Origin: Methylacidiphilum kamchatkense Kam1
GTDB taxonomy: Bacteria; Verrucomicrobiota; Verrucomicrobiia; Methylacidiphilales; Methylacidiphilaceae
Direction of reading: 5' to 3'
DNA: 64,000 bases
Assembly (NCBI RefSeq): GCF_007475525.1
Contig: NZ_CP037899.1
Location: 620,001 to 684,000 of the forward strand
Positions 38,501 to 47,134 of this stretch are shown here, piece by piece. Each line of letters starts with the position of its first letter. Position 1 is the first letter of the stretch. Made by a program: the position numbers and the translations under genes. The notes beneath the pieces are model-generated. The model worked only from the letters and a program-made list of their open reading frames with translations. It was not told the DNA's origin and searched no databases.

Positions 38501-38764
38501 GAATTTGCTTAAAGAACGGATCGTTTCTAGTCCTGGGATTCCTCCCATTTCGATTTCTATTGGGAATGTGATTAGTTTTTCTACTTCTTCAGGGGCAAAT
38601 GCGGGAACATAGGTATTAATTTGGACTTGAACATTCGATAAATCTGGAACAGCATCAATAGGCAGATGGAAAAAAGACCATAGTCCGACGATAAATAGAA
38701 CAATGGCTAAGCCAAGGACAATTTCTTTCTTTTCGATGGACAAAAATATGATCTTTCTTGTCAT
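35585..38764 (-). CDS. czcA: Heavy-metal efflux RND pump, CzcA type
   Basis: 1059 residues, twelve membrane helices and two large periplasmic loops. The relay motif DFGLIVDGAVVVTEN (about residues 402-416) has two Asp and one Glu, the pattern of HME pumps for divalent cations (Zn, Co, Cd, Ni) rather than the CusA copper/silver pattern. It exports metal with an adaptor and TolC protein encoded just upstream (38774-42384). A two-component system lies at 43.2-45.3 kb and may control it. Confidence 0.9.
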   Translation of the reverse strand: MTRKIIFLSIEKKEIVLGLAIVLFIVGLWSFFHLPIDAVPDLSNVQVQINTYVPAFAPEEVEKLITFPIEIEMGGIPGLETIRSLSKFGLSQVTLIFRDGTDIYRSRQLVGERLLVASSKIPPNITPTMAPIATGLGEIFNYIIRYKEGADKPSSELLQLIELRLLQEYTIRPMLRRVAGVADVNTSGGYQKLILVEPDPSRLTNVGLTIGEFGHIVGQNTEIAGGGVIDKAGEQLTVRSLGRVNTLDEIAIIPIKYAGGSRPVLVRDVAKVEVGGNIRVGAATYNGAEAVLGTVMMLIKENSRTVSERVSKQLELIQQRIPPSFEIIPVYNRADVVNATIRTVTHNLMEGALLVTAIIFVLLGNWRSSLLIASVIPMSFLFAITIMCWLGLSGNLMSLGAIDFGLIVDGAVVVTENVLRRLSVKEALLARPISPEEKRKEIFDATLQVIGSVFFGILIITVVYLPILTLSGIEGKTFRPMAITVIFILSGSLLLSLTYVPTVAVLGLKAQKEMKETFVVSVLKKAYLLVLHWTLASGKWIVLPAALLLIAAAFLAFGRLGTEFIPRLDEGSIAAMIYRAWSSDLPSSVAMEKKTEKMLLEKFPEIKCIFSRVGTSEIATDPMPPNENDIYLMLKPKDMWRKKNGKPISKEELIELINKEISYRVPGQKILFSQPIETRFNEMLEGVRTDLSIKWFGEDYDILTNLAKQTEAIVKSIPGTLETQIQAEGDAPSLEFIPDRELMAKYNIEASEMNSAIYSAMAGNPVGLMIDGEKRFPITIRLPEQLRENPDEILNLPIKSVTGGVMPLSSICHYQIYKRPRSIFRENGVRYRAVMVSFTKNDIEGYVEEIRKKVEKQIHPPKGYYVEYAGQYQNLIKARQRLFVIVPSCLLLIFFLSYIALKNFKQSLLVISSVPFAATGGILSLFFLHIPFSISAAIGMIALSGISVLASLILVTFINQLRQEGYELKEAIERSCDLRFRPILTTAAVASLGFIPMALSKGAGAEVQKPLAIVVIGGIGSSTFLTLLLLPLLYFYLEYRKEKKQIHPILKEQEFLEKK

Positions 38765-38773
38765 AACTTTTCT

Positions 38774-39709
38774 TTAGTAGGTGGAAGGTCCTCCGGATTG
38801 AGACAGAGACAGTTCAAGTAACCAGAGCTGTTTGGCCCCGTGTGTCACGACCTTTTGTCCTTTTTCGATCCCTTTTTTTATGGCGGCTATTCCTTGACTG
38901 ACAAAGGCGACTTCAACCGGTTTGCGTAGATACCTGCCATGACCTAAAAAAAGATAGGAAAAGCAGCCACTGGCGGTGTATAAAACTGCGGATTCAGGAA
39001 CAGTTACCCAAGTTGCAACCAGCCCCAAGGAAGTTTCGAAGTTTATCCAATCGCCCGCTTGAAGACTCTGTTTAGGATCAGCGATCTGTAAAATAAGTTC
39101 AGCTTTCCCAATGACTGGAATGAGCTCTTTGTCTATAAAAAAAATCTTTCCCTCATAGGTAGCCTCTGAGTTTCCCTGTTTGGACTTAACAAGCACGCGT
39201 TGGCCAACGTTAAGTTTTTCAGAATCTTTAGCATCAATAAAAGAAGTAGAATAGGCAAAACCTTCTTTCTGACCACTCTGCTCGGAAGTTTTTTCCCATG
39301 AGGCTCTGTAAACTTGACTTTCTCCAAAGTAGAGGGGAGCAATTTCTTTTTCGACCGCTGCCTCTATTTGAATTCCCATTTCTTTTTCTGTGATTTCACC
39401 AAGGAAAAGTCCTTTACCAGGAATGAATTGCGGTGGAGAGGAGGGGTCCAGTCGGGGCAGCGATTCTTCAAAAACAATTTCTGGAGCTGAAGTTCCAGTG
39501 GAGTTCTCCGTAACTTGTCCATAAAGGGAAGGATAAAAAAGAAAGTCAACCAAGCCATGAGAACAAAAGAGAAAATAAAAAAAGAGGTAAATCCTGGAAA
39601 CTTTATTAGGAAGGGGCACAATAAATAACAGAAGTGCATTGCAGTCAGTAGTATTTATCTTTTTAATGTTATTTTGACCATTCTCCACCAGTAAGGGTTT
39701 GTAGGTCAT
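38774..39709 (-). CDS. Short RND periplasmic adaptor, hairpin missing
   Basis: About 311 residues (a GTG at 39619 gives 281). The C-terminal half resembles CusB/CzcB adaptors (GQRVLVKSKQGNSEATYEGK, VPESAVLYTASGCFSYLFLG, GIEKGQKVVTHGAKQLW). The N-terminal half lacks the lipoyl motif and the long coiled hairpin, so it is shorter than usual adaptors (about 400 or more). The hydrophobic segment YLFFYFLFCSHG could be a signal anchor; the start is uncertain and overlaps the upstream TolC gene. Confidence 0.7.
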   Translation of the reverse strand: MTYKPLLVENGQNNIKKINTTDCNALLLFIVPLPNKVSRIYLFFYFLFCSHGLVDFLFYPSLYGQVTENSTGTSAPEIVFEESLPRLDPSSPPQFIPGKGLFLGEITEKEMGIQIEAAVEKEIAPLYFGESQVYRASWEKTSEQSGQKEGFAYSTSFIDAKDSEKLNVGQRVLVKSKQGNSEATYEGKIFFIDKELIPVIGKAELILQIADPKQSLQAGDWINFETSLGLVATWVTVPESAVLYTASGCFSYLFLGHGRYLRKPVEVAFVSQGIAAIKKGIEKGQKVVTHGAKQLWLLELSLSQSGGPSTY

Positions 39710-40982
39710 AGAAAGCAACCGCTGCATCGATCTGTGCGGTTCTTAAAGTAAGCGCACTGAAGATATATTGTCTTTGCATTTCCAGGAATGTTTGCACAGG
39801 CAGTGCTCCGACCCGGTACTGTCTTTCGGCAAGATGGACGGCCGAACGAAGTTCTTCCAAAAGGGATAGTGGCTGTTTAGCTAATAAGCTTGTTGCTTGT
39901 TTATATACTTCTAATCTGGAGTTGATCGCACTTTGAACCATTCTCCAAGTTGAAGCGAGCATGGAAATCGCCTGCTCTTTTCTTGCTTCAGAGGTAAGAA
40001 TATTTCCACGGTTCTGATTCCAAAGAGGAACACCACTAGTAAAAATCACTCCTGGACCAATATTGTTGTTTGTCCCTTTTTCCTGAATGAAATAAGGACC
40101 AAGACCAAAATCTGGCATATTCGCCAGCTTTGCCGAATCGATTACTTTCCCAGCTCGTTCGATTTCCACCACTCGCATTTTGATGAAATTGTTTTGTTTG
40201 CTTGCCAAATCAAGAAGCTTTTTTAGATCAGGAACAGTAGGCCATTGGACAGGTGGTAAAATATTTTGAGGAAGAGGATGCTCTGGAGGATAGCCAAGAA
40301 TAGCATTAAGTTGAGCAAACACTGTTTTTTTTAATTGTTCCTGCTCACTGTACATTCTCTGAAAATCAACTAAACTTCCCTGGATTATCCTTAGATCTAG
40401 CAGCCCCTGGATCCCGATTTTTGGGCGCTTTGCTAAAAAATCGATTAGTTCTTTGCTTTGGTTGACAATTTCTTGTGTTGCTTTGGCATTCACTTCGGCG
40501 ACAGCCAGCTGATAAGCCAGGCTTGCCACTTGCGCTCTTAAGCTTAACTTAAATTGATTTAACCAAAGCCTTGCTAATTCTCCATCTTTGTCTGAAATGG
40601 CTTTAAGAATGTCCATTTTACCAGGGAAGAAAAAGGGCTGAACGATTTCGTATTCCTGGTAAAAACCTGTTGCCCCGCCTGCTTTTTCTCCCTGGCCTGG
40701 GGAGCTAAACCATGGGCCTGCATAACCAACAATTTCTGGATAGGGTAAAATTTTTGCTTGGATCGATTGCCCTTTAGCTGCTTCGATCCCTGCTTCATAA
40801 TAAAGTATTTCTGGATTCCTCCGGTAGGCTTCTTCTATGAGATTCTGAATCGTAATGGAAAAGTTAAACTTATCCGATTGACCTTTCAAAGAAGGAGGAA
40901 GACAAAAAAAACAGAGACAGAAGACCAGGAGTTCAAGAAGGAAAAAAGGGTAAGAAGGCTTAATTTTGGGTTGTGTTTTCAT
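39669..40982 (-). CDS. TolC family outer-membrane efflux protein (copy 2)
   Basis: 437 residues with a signal peptide and two coiled-coil repeats typical of TolC/CusC proteins (IEAAKGQSIQAKILPYPEIVG; RQYRVGALPVQTFLEMQRQY). It is 42-50 percent like copy 1 by eye, including RPKIGIQGLLDLRIIQGSLV versus RPKIGIQGLIELRILQGSLI, so the two arose by duplication. It forms the outer channel for the CzcA pump. Confidence 0.85.
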   Translation of the reverse strand: MKTQPKIKPSYPFFLLELLVFCLCFFCLPPSLKGQSDKFNFSITIQNLIEEAYRRNPEILYYEAGIEAAKGQSIQAKILPYPEIVGYAGPWFSSPGQGEKAGGATGFYQEYEIVQPFFFPGKMDILKAISDKDGELARLWLNQFKLSLRAQVASLAYQLAVAEVNAKATQEIVNQSKELIDFLAKRPKIGIQGLLDLRIIQGSLVDFQRMYSEQEQLKKTVFAQLNAILGYPPEHPLPQNILPPVQWPTVPDLKKLLDLASKQNNFIKMRVVEIERAGKVIDSAKLANMPDFGLGPYFIQEKGTNNNIGPGVIFTSGVPLWNQNRGNILTSEARKEQAISMLASTWRMVQSAINSRLEVYKQATSLLAKQPLSLLEELRSAVHLAERQYRVGALPVQTFLEMQRQYIFSALTLRTAQIDAAVAFYDLQTLTGGEWSK

Positions 40983-40983
40983 T

Positions 40984-42384
40984 TTAAAATATAGTTTGGC
41001 TAGGTTCTATTCCGGCAATGTTCTCTAATTCGTAAAAAGCTGAGAGCAGATTGATTTCAGTACTTCTGATTGATAAAGAAACTGCTTGGTATTGTTTTTG
41101 GACGGCAAGGAACCGGTTAATATCAATCGATCCCACTCGATACTGTCTTTCTGCAATAGATGCCGCCTGTTTCAGCTTTTCTAAAATTTTTTCCGAAGGC
41201 AATGACAGGAGCTGTTCTCGAGCTTTTTCATAAACAGCAAAGCGAGAGCCAAGCAAAGAATCAATCATTTGAACGGTAGCATTGTATATAGAATGAGCCT
41301 GGGATACTTTTGCTTGCGCACTGACAATGTTTCCTTTGTTCGTAGTCCATGCGAATCCGGCTTGACCTGGAACATTCGAACCGCTGAAAGGAATCCCTAC
41401 AGTAAAAGTAATTCCACCTCCCTGATCGGTATTGATTCCTTTGTTGTATTCCCAGAAAGGACCAGCAGTGAAGTCTGGATAGGCATTTAGCCTAGCTAAA
41501 TAGAGCTCTTTTTCAGCCCTGTGTATTAAAAGATCATTGATAAGAATTGTGGGGTTATGAGTTAATGCCGAACGTCGTAGAGATTCCAGACTTAATTTAG
41601 GGAAAGTTCTCTCAGGAAGGATATTCGAAGGTAAGGGGCTTAAGGGAGATTGATTTAAAAGAGCGTTGAGTTGAGATTTGAGAGTGGTCAGGTTTTGTTG
41701 CTGATCCCTTTGGCTCTGGAGAAAACTAATTAAACTTCCCTGAAGAATTCTTAATTCAATAAGGCCTTGTATACCAATCTTCGGTCTTTGTGACAAAAAA
41801 GCAATCAACGCCGATAGCCTTTCAATGATTTCGTCTGTTACTCGAAGATTTTCGTTGGTAAGCCCTATGCTGTAAACAAGGGAGTAGACTTTGAAGGCCA
41901 AAAATAGTTTGTATCTCAAAAAAACAAGCTCGGCAATTTCCCGGTCTAGAAGAGCTATTTCTTTATGAGATTTCAGCTTTCCAGGAAATGGAAGGGGTTG
42001 GTAAAGTTGGTATAACTGATAGCCATAGGGAATGAAAGCCGAAGGAGCATTAATAGAGCCACTGCTATTCCATGGCCCAATATATCCGATGAATTGAGGG
42101 AAAGGAAATAATCTAGCCTGAATTTGTTGACCTTTTGCCGCTTCGATTTCCATATAAAAATAATGGACAGTGGGATCGACTGTAAGGGCTTGATCAACCA
42201 GCTTTTTTAAAAGTCTTTCTTTATTCTCTCCTCCATATAAGCAATTAAAGGCGATAAAATAGACCATCCAGGTACTGAGCAGTTGTATGCCATAACCTAT
42301 TTTCATGACTATTGTGTGGAAGCTCATGGTTACTATTCCGAAAATAAAACCGGCTTTTTTAACTGTCTTTTTTAGAGAAAACAT
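40984..42384 (-). CDS. TolC family outer-membrane efflux protein (copy 1)
   Basis: 466 residues of the same family as the next gene downstream. Repeats: IEAAKGQQIQARLFPFPQFI and ERQYRVGSIDINRFLAVQKQ. First gene of the efflux operon, with one base between its stop and the next start. Two tandem TolC genes with one pump may mean alternative outer channels or a duplication in progress. N-terminal hydrophobic segment acts as signal. Confidence 0.84.
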   Translation of the reverse strand: MFSLKKTVKKAGFIFGIVTMSFHTIVMKIGYGIQLLSTWMVYFIAFNCLYGGENKERLLKKLVDQALTVDPTVHYFYMEIEAAKGQQIQARLFPFPQFIGYIGPWNSSGSINAPSAFIPYGYQLYQLYQPLPFPGKLKSHKEIALLDREIAELVFLRYKLFLAFKVYSLVYSIGLTNENLRVTDEIIERLSALIAFLSQRPKIGIQGLIELRILQGSLISFLQSQRDQQQNLTTLKSQLNALLNQSPLSPLPSNILPERTFPKLSLESLRRSALTHNPTILINDLLIHRAEKELYLARLNAYPDFTAGPFWEYNKGINTDQGGGITFTVGIPFSGSNVPGQAGFAWTTNKGNIVSAQAKVSQAHSIYNATVQMIDSLLGSRFAVYEKAREQLLSLPSEKILEKLKQAASIAERQYRVGSIDINRFLAVQKQYQAVSLSIRSTEINLLSAFYELENIAGIEPSQTIF

Positions 42385-42466
42385 GGATCGATAAAGTAAA
42401 GAAAGAATAATCGTTTCAATGAAAAAAAATTAATTTTTCTTTTTTGTTAATTTCGACTCATAATAA

Positions 42467-43216
42467 ATGATGAAAGTCGTCTTTCTTCGTCATGGTGAAA
42501 GTCTATGGAATAAAGAGAATAGGTTTACGGGCTGGACAGACATTGATTTATCTGCCCATGGAATAGAAGAAGCAGAAAACGCCGCTAGGTTGCTCAAAGA
42601 AGAACATTTTGTCTTTGATATTGCCTATACATCCCTTTTAAAACGAGCAATCCGAACGCTTTGGATTGTCCTGGATAAAATGGACTTGATGTGGATTCCT
42701 GTGGAGAAAAGTTGGCGGCTTAATGAAAGGCATTATGGAGCACTTCAAGGACTCAATAAATCTGAAATGGCAAAAAAATATGGTGAAGAGCAAGTGCTCT
42801 TATGGCGCAGAAGTTATGACATTAGGCCACCGGCATTAGATTCGAACGATCCAAGACATCCTAAGTTTGATCCTCGCTATAGATCCCTGCCTCCTGAAAG
42901 CATCCCCTCAGCTGAAAGTCTAAAAGACACATTGGAGAGAACTGTGCCTTACTGGACAGGGAAGATTCTTCCCGAAGTTCTCTCCGGAAAAAAGGTGTTG
43001 ATTGCCGCCCATGGGAACAGTATTCGTGCCTTAATAAAGTATATCGAGAGCATCAGTGACAAAGAGATCGTTGGATTGAATATCCCAACTGGTTTTCCCT
43101 TGGTTTATGAACTCGATGAGAAGGGGAGAAAAATTGCTTCTTATTATCTTGGAGATATTCAGGAGATCAAGAAAGCCGAACGAATGGTCGCCAGCCAAGG
43201 CAAAGCAAGCAGCTAA
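42467..43216 (+). CDS. gpmA: 2,3-bisphosphoglycerate-dependent phosphoglycerate mutase
   Basis: 249 residues. The phosphohistidine motif [20 protein letters not shown] is at the N-terminus, with [17 protein letters not shown] and [13 protein letters not shown] later. It interconverts 3- and 2-phosphoglycerate in glycolysis and gluconeogenesis. ATG at 42467 or 42470. It stands between the efflux operon and the convergent histidine kinase gene, seven bases from the latter, with no functional link seen. Confidence 0.92.
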   Translation: MMKVVFLRHGESLWNKENRFTGWTDIDLSAHGIEEAENAARLLKEEHFVFDIAYTSLLKRAIRTLWIVLDKMDLMWIPVEKSWRLNERHYGALQGLNKSEMAKKYGEEQVLLWRRSYDIRPPALDSNDPRHPKFDPRYRSLPPESIPSAESLKDTLERTVPYWTGKILPEVLSGKKVLIAAHGNSIRALIKYIESISDKEIVGLNIPTGFPLVYELDEKGRKIASYYLGDIQEIKKAERMVASQGKASS

Positions 43217-43223
43217 AAAACAG

Positions 43224-44609
43224 CTAGTTTTTTTTCTCTGATTCATTGCCACAACCTGTTGGAAGAAGAAGGGAAAACTGGTTGTGTCCTTTTTCATCAA
43301 TCAAGTAGGTAATCTCTCCTTTATGGGCGAGAACAATTTCCCTACACAAATTAAGACCTAGTCCATGTCCAGAAATTCCACGTTCAGTAGCGTTTTTTCC
43401 TCTGTAAAACCGTTCGAAAATTTTTTTTCTTTCTTCTTCAGGCACTACAGGCCCACTGTTACTTATCTGAAGAAGGCATCGGTCAGTACTTTTAAGTTGC
43501 AAGCTCACCCCTATGTATCCCCCTGAAATATTGTACTGAATGGCATTGTCAAAGATGTTCCATAAGAGTCGGCGTATGAGGTCTTCGTCGGCAATCATGG
43601 GAATTGACTGAGGGAGTTGCTTTTCAATAGTGATTCCTTTGGAGGCAGCAAGAATCGCGGTGTCTTCTAAAATTTCATTGAGGATTTGGGCTATGTCGAT
43701 ACGAGTCGGTTTTATAAAAGAATTGTCTCTATCCAAGTTAGATAAAAAAAGAAGTGTTTGCGTAATGGAGCTTAAAGACTGGACCTGTTCGTATAAGTTC
43801 AGAAACGTTTTTTCAGTTTGATTATCTATATCCGTTCTTTGGAGTGCTGATTCCAACTCGTTTTTTAAAATGGTTAGGGGTGTTTTTAATTCGTGGGAGG
43901 CATCAGCGGTCAGCCTAATTTCTCTTTGAAAAGCCTCTTCCAGTCTTCCAAGCATTTCATTGAGGATCGTAACAAGCCTTTTAAGATCCGGATCTAGGGC
44001 TGGAATGGAAAGTCTTTGATGCAAAGCCGAAGCTCTGATCTGTTCGAGGGTAGAGGTCATTTGACGGATAGGTAGCAAAGCCTTTCTAGAGATCCACCAT
44101 CCTCCAAAGGTGGAAAGAATCAAAGCGAAGGGGGCAGATAGGAGATAGGCGTAGGAAGCTTCAGTGAGGATTTCATAGATCGAAAGCATCTTTTTCCCAA
44201 GAGCAAGCTTATAACCGTTCTTTTCAGTAAAAAATACGCGATAGAGGCCATCTCCAAGTTGTGCATAAAAAAAACTGTTGATTGCGTGGTCTTCAAAGAG
44301 GTTTTTACCAGCTAAGACTGGTGATTTGTAGACCAATGCTGGATCAGAATAAGACAGTTCGAGAATTGAGCTTTCTTCGAAGGGATTAATATTCAAAGAA
44401 AAAGAGTCTTTGGAAGAAAAGAAGGAGACAGGCTTTTCAGTTAAAAGACTAACCAATTCAATCGAATCGGTTTTTAGCTCTTGGTCTGTACTTTCAATCA
44501 ACTCTCTATAGAGGGCCAAGCCAGCGACAATTCCAGATGAAAGAAGAGAGGCTCCAACTAAAAAAGCGGTCCAAAGGGCTATCTTCCAGCCTAGAGGAAG
44601 GTTTTTCAT
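43224..44609 (-). CDS. Sensor histidine kinase
   Basis: 461 residues with two membrane helices (about 8-30 and 155-178), a periplasmic sensor part, a HAMP-like linker, and the kinase core: His in ADASHELKTPLTILKNELES, N-box FDNAIQYNISG and G-box GHGLGLNLCREI. It follows the response regulator gene by 32 bases. By position and type (CusS/CzcS-like) it may sense periplasmic metal for the efflux operon 0.8 kb away; that is inferred. Confidence 0.87.
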   Translation of the reverse strand: MKNLPLGWKIALWTAFLVGASLLSSGIVAGLALYRELIESTDQELKTDSIELVSLLTEKPVSFFSSKDSFSLNINPFEESSILELSYSDPALVYKSPVLAGKNLFEDHAINSFFYAQLGDGLYRVFFTEKNGYKLALGKKMLSIYEILTEASYAYLLSAPFALILSTFGGWWISRKALLPIRQMTSTLEQIRASALHQRLSIPALDPDLKRLVTILNEMLGRLEEAFQREIRLTADASHELKTPLTILKNELESALQRTDIDNQTEKTFLNLYEQVQSLSSITQTLLFLSNLDRDNSFIKPTRIDIAQILNEILEDTAILAASKGITIEKQLPQSIPMIADEDLIRRLLWNIFDNAIQYNISGGYIGVSLQLKSTDRCLLQISNSGPVVPEEERKKIFERFYRGKNATERGISGHGLGLNLCREIVLAHKGEITYLIDEKGHNQFSLLLPTGCGNESEKKN

Positions 44610-44641
44610 AGCAACAATAGAAATGGCCTCAGCGGGTTTTC

Positions 44642-45313
44642 TTAGACGGCTTCTATTTTGTATCCAACACCCCGAACGGTTTGTATCAATTTTTGGTCTT
44701 CAAGTTCGTCAATCTTTTTGCGCAGCTTTTGGATATAGACATCCACAAGGTTTGTTCCAGGATCAAAATGATAATTCCAAACATGTTCACAAATTTGAGT
44801 CCTCGTGAAAACTCTTCCTGGCGTTCTCATTAGTAGCTCAAGAAGAGAAAATTCCTTTGCCGTTAAATCGATTTTCTTTTGGCCGCGGAACACCTCTCTT
44901 GTTACCAAATTCAGCGTCAAATTCCCTACTTTATAAACAGAGAGACCGACACCTGCCGTTCTTCGGATTAACGCCCTTAAACGAGCTACTAGCTCATCCA
45001 TAGAAAAAGGTTTTGGAAGATAGTCGTCAGCACCACTGTTCAACCCTTCTATTTTGTCTCTTGTTTGGCTTCTTGCACTCAATAAAAGAATAGGAAGATG
45101 AACCCCTTTTTCCCTAACAGCCTTAAGGACACTGATCCCATCTGGTCCTGGAAGCATAATGTCTAAGATCGCTGCATCATAAGGGGTCGTGAGCAATTGA
45201 ACTAGGGCCTCGTCCCCTCGGTTGCAAGTATCAACAACAAAACCCTCTGCTTCCAATCCCTTGGCAATGAATCGGCAAATTTTTCCTTCATCTTCGACGA
45301 CAAGAATACGCAT
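44642..45313 (-). CDS. OmpR-family response regulator
   Basis: 223 residues with an intact receiver: acidic pair in VVEDEG, phosphorylatable Asp51 in AAILDIMLPGPDG, switch Ser in LLLSARS and Lys in DDYLPKPF. The winged helix has LTAKEFSLLELLMRTPGRVF and TVRGVGYKIE. First gene of the two-component pair; likely CusR/CzcR-like. Confidence 0.9.
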   Translation of the reverse strand: MRILVVEDEGKICRFIAKGLEAEGFVVDTCNRGDEALVQLLTTPYDAAILDIMLPGPDGISVLKAVREKGVHLPILLLSARSQTRDKIEGLNSGADDYLPKPFSMDELVARLRALIRRTAGVGLSVYKVGNLTLNLVTREVFRGQKKIDLTAKEFSLLELLMRTPGRVFTRTQICEHVWNYHFDPGTNLVDVYIQKLRKKIDELEDQKLIQTVRGVGYKIEAV

Positions 45314-45413
45314 GCCACCAGTTCTTTCTCAAAGATAGGATTAAAAGCTGTCTTTGGAAAGAGTCAATGCTCAAAAGAAAAAATTCCTGTTGATAATGCA
45401 TCTATTTTTGTGA

Positions 45414-46018
45414 CGCTCCCACATCTCTCCAATCCCCTAAAGCGGATGGATTTCTATTCCCATTTCACAAGCCGTGGGCTCTTTCCATAGTAGGGAACCT
45501 GCGCCCGTGCTAATATCGTGCTTGATGCTTGAAATTGAGGCAAGAAAACACTAGCCCATATCCAGATTACTATTATGCTGGAGACTTACAGGAAGAAGGT
45601 AATGCCTTTGGGCAACAACCCTACCTAACCATGGGCGATAGGGGGCATGTTACTCGGACCCACACTGTCTCTGTAACCCTCCAATTCAAGGGGCTTTGCA
45701 TCGAGAGTCCAGCCCTTTAGGCTTCTGATAAGGGCCGCATGCCGCATACCCTCTTTAGCTGCCAGCTTCCTCCTTAAGCGAAGTACACGGTACGGCCTTT
45801 ACTCAACTTCTGTTGCAGCACATTGATGTTCTTGCCCTATTCCCACTGGCTCATGCACTCTGGGGATGAACGACATGGCTTCTCCGCACCCTCCTTAGAG
45901 TTGTTGGGAAAAAGCGACTGTATGCCGTCTTTTTTACAAAACCCGATGATTTGGCTTATCCCCTTGTGGGGCAAGTCTCGCAAGCGAGGCTTCTGAGGCA
46001 CTACTTTATAATGCAAGC
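45414..46018 (-). pseudogene. Decayed IS200/IS605-type TnpB gene
   Basis: Read on the minus strand, one frame gives PQKPRLRDLPHKGISQIIGF and CMSQWE, then a TAG (45837-45839) in place of the Tyr of the TnpB motif SQWEYGK, then GKNINVLQQKLSKGR. After a frameshift another stretch gives EGYRDSVGPSNM, matching the GHRDxVGxxNM end of the zinc-ribbon region. Several stops and frame changes show it is dead. The plus-strand frame at 45529-45720 is antisense to it and not a gene. The segment looks richer in GC than its surroundings. Confidence 0.62.
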
Positions 46019-46025
46019 TAAACCA

Positions 46026-47114
46026 TCAAGCTTTCTTAAGTTCTTGTAAGCACTCATCCAGATTATCCAAAAGATTGCCAATGGTTTTAGGGGTCTCATC
46101 TCCCATATGAGCAATCCTAAATGTCTGTCCTTTTATTTTCCCATAGCCTCCATCAATTACCATGCTAAAACGATTTTTAAGAAGTTGAATCCATTGAGGA
46201 ATATCAATCCCTAGATTGTTTTTGATACAACTCAAAGAGATCGATTCATATCCAGTTTGTGGGAAAAGCTCAAAGCCTCTTTCCTTGGCCCATTGTCTTG
46301 TCATTAAAGCCATGGTGAGGTGTCTTTGATATCTGTTTTCAAGTCCTTCTTCGAAGATTTCTGCTATTTTACTTTTCAATGCATAAAAGAGACTGATCGA
46401 AGGGGTGCTGGGAGTCATAGAATTTTCATGATTCTTCTGAAACTCAAGGAAATCAAAGTAATATCCTCTTGCTGGTGTTTTTTCTGCTTTAGCCATTGCT
46501 CTTTGCGATACGACAAAGAGAGCACCGCCGGGAGGCAAAGCCAATGCTTTTTGAGTTCCCGTTAGCATGACATCTATTCCAAGATCATCAAAAGGAATTT
46601 TAAGAACACTGAAGGAAGAGACACAGTCTACGATGAAAGAAACGTCTGGGAACTCTTTCATGACGGCAGCAATTTCAAAAAGAGGATTCATCATTCCTGT
46701 GGAAGTTTCATTATGAATGAAAGTTACTGCATCATATGCGTTCGAATTTAAACGGTTTTTTAAATCATTAGGATCAATTGGCTTTCCCCATGGATATTGG
46801 AGTTTATCAGCTTCTTTACCGCAGCGGATTGCTACATCAAACCATTTATCAGAGAAAGCTCCATTCATACAGCAAAGCACTTTTTTCTGTACAAGATTCC
46901 GTATGGCAGCTTCCATGACTCCCCAAGCTGAACTTGTACTGAAAAACACAGGTCTTTGCGTATAGAATAGTTTCTGAAGTCCAGTCTGGACTTCACGGTA
47001 AAGAGCTTGGAAATCCTTGCTTCTGTGTCCGATCATTGGACTTGCAAAAGCTTCGAAAGTCTTTTTAGATACTTCAGTAGGACCAGGTATAAAAAGTTTT
47101 ATGTGGTTCGACAT
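46026..47114 (-). CDS. Class V aminotransferase (serine/alanine-glyoxylate type)
   Basis: 362 residues. The N-terminus FIPGPTEVSKKTFEAFASPM and MIGHRSKDF are typical of the alanine/serine-glyoxylate aminotransferase group; the PLP lysine is in TGTQKALALPPG. It could take part in the glycine-serine-glyoxylate balance that C1-using bacteria need. It starts 20 bases from the divergent secreted-protein gene at 47135. Confidence 0.85.
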   Translation of the reverse strand: MSNHIKLFIPGPTEVSKKTFEAFASPMIGHRSKDFQALYREVQTGLQKLFYTQRPVFFSTSSAWGVMEAAIRNLVQKKVLCCMNGAFSDKWFDVAIRCGKEADKLQYPWGKPIDPNDLKNRLNSNAYDAVTFIHNETSTGMMNPLFEIAAVMKEFPDVSFIVDCVSSFSVLKIPFDDLGIDVMLTGTQKALALPPGGALFVVSQRAMAKAEKTPARGYYFDFLEFQKNHENSMTPSTPSISLFYALKSKIAEIFEEGLENRYQRHLTMALMTRQWAKERGFELFPQTGYESISLSCIKNNLGIDIPQWIQLLKNRFSMVIDGGYGKIKGQTFRIAHMGDETPKTIGNLLDNLDECLQELKKA

Positions 47115-47134
47115 TCCGTCAAAATATCTTTCTT

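Noticed and set aside
45529-45720. 63-codon plus-strand ORF.
   Set aside because: It runs antisense to the TnpB remnant and is a shadow of it.
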